Positions 14,642-14,663 of a stretch of 14,663 nt of DNA are shown here, piece after piece (the first letter of the stretch is position 1; each line of letters opens with the position of its first letter). The notes beneath the pieces are model-generated. The model was given only the letters and a program-made list of their open reading frames with translations, was not told the origin of the DNA and searched no databases. Source of the DNA: an uncultured Coriobacteriaceae bacterium (GTDB lineage Bacteria; Actinomycetota; Coriobacteriia; Coriobacteriales; Eggerthellaceae); NCBI GenBank assembly GCA_946623915.1, contig CAMORQ010000015.1, positions 1 through 14,663 of the forward strand, given 5' to 3'. The position numbers and the translations under genes are program-made.

Positions 14642-14663
14642 GCAGCGTCGGCCCGTTCCGCCG

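Larger units (their letters stand above)
14400..14663. other. Non-coding repeat-rich region at the right edge
   Basis: No credible gene. It holds a 25-bp direct repeat, a 22-bp repeat at both ends of the region, and a nested inverted repeat, each listed separately. There are no transposase remnants or target-site duplications that I can see. Confidence 0.6.

Overview
This window looks like chromosomal DNA from a fairly GC-rich member of the Actinomycetota, most likely class Coriobacteriia (Eggerthellaceae-like). That placement is an inference from gene content, the Ala/Asp/Glu-rich secreted proteins and the Rrf2 - cysteine desulfurase - mnmA arrangement; there is no rRNA in the window to confirm it. 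Nothing here looks like phage, plasmid or insertion sequence.

Layout. At the left edge (1-502, minus) lies the 5' part of a decayed surface-protein gene with several frame lesions. Next come leuS (704-3280, minus) and a small Gln-rich two-TM membrane protein (3423-3815, minus). Divergent from it is a SIMPL-domain lipoprotein (3986-4900, plus), whose stop codon overlaps the stop of a convergent sensor histidine kinase.

The centre (4897-10954) holds four co-directional minus-strand genes. In transcription order they are a CASTOR/POLLUX-type RCK channel protein, a membrane-anchored acidic repeat protein with an Asp/His tail, an OmpR-family response regulator, and a histidine kinase with a very acidic low-complexity extracytoplasmic insertion. 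The channel gene is preceded by a leader with the hallmarks of a yybP-ykoY (Mn2+) riboswitch: conserved GGGGAGTAG and GCGAGACC blocks, and an intrinsic terminator whose 5' arm overlaps the 3' strand of the closing P1 helix. The acidic protein gene has an 11-bp-period direct repeat at its promoter that suits an OmpR-type regulator. I think these genes form a divalent-cation (manganese?) response module, and this is the most interesting part of the window.

The right part is a sulfur-transfer/tRNA-thiolation unit. A cysteine desulfurase and the tRNA 2-thiouridylase MnmA are transcribed leftward, and a cysteine-free Rrf2-family regulator is transcribed rightward from the shared intergenic region and ends at a strong terminator. 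The last ~260 bases are non-coding. They hold a 25-bp direct repeat, a second 22-bp repeat and a ~100-nt nested inverted repeat.
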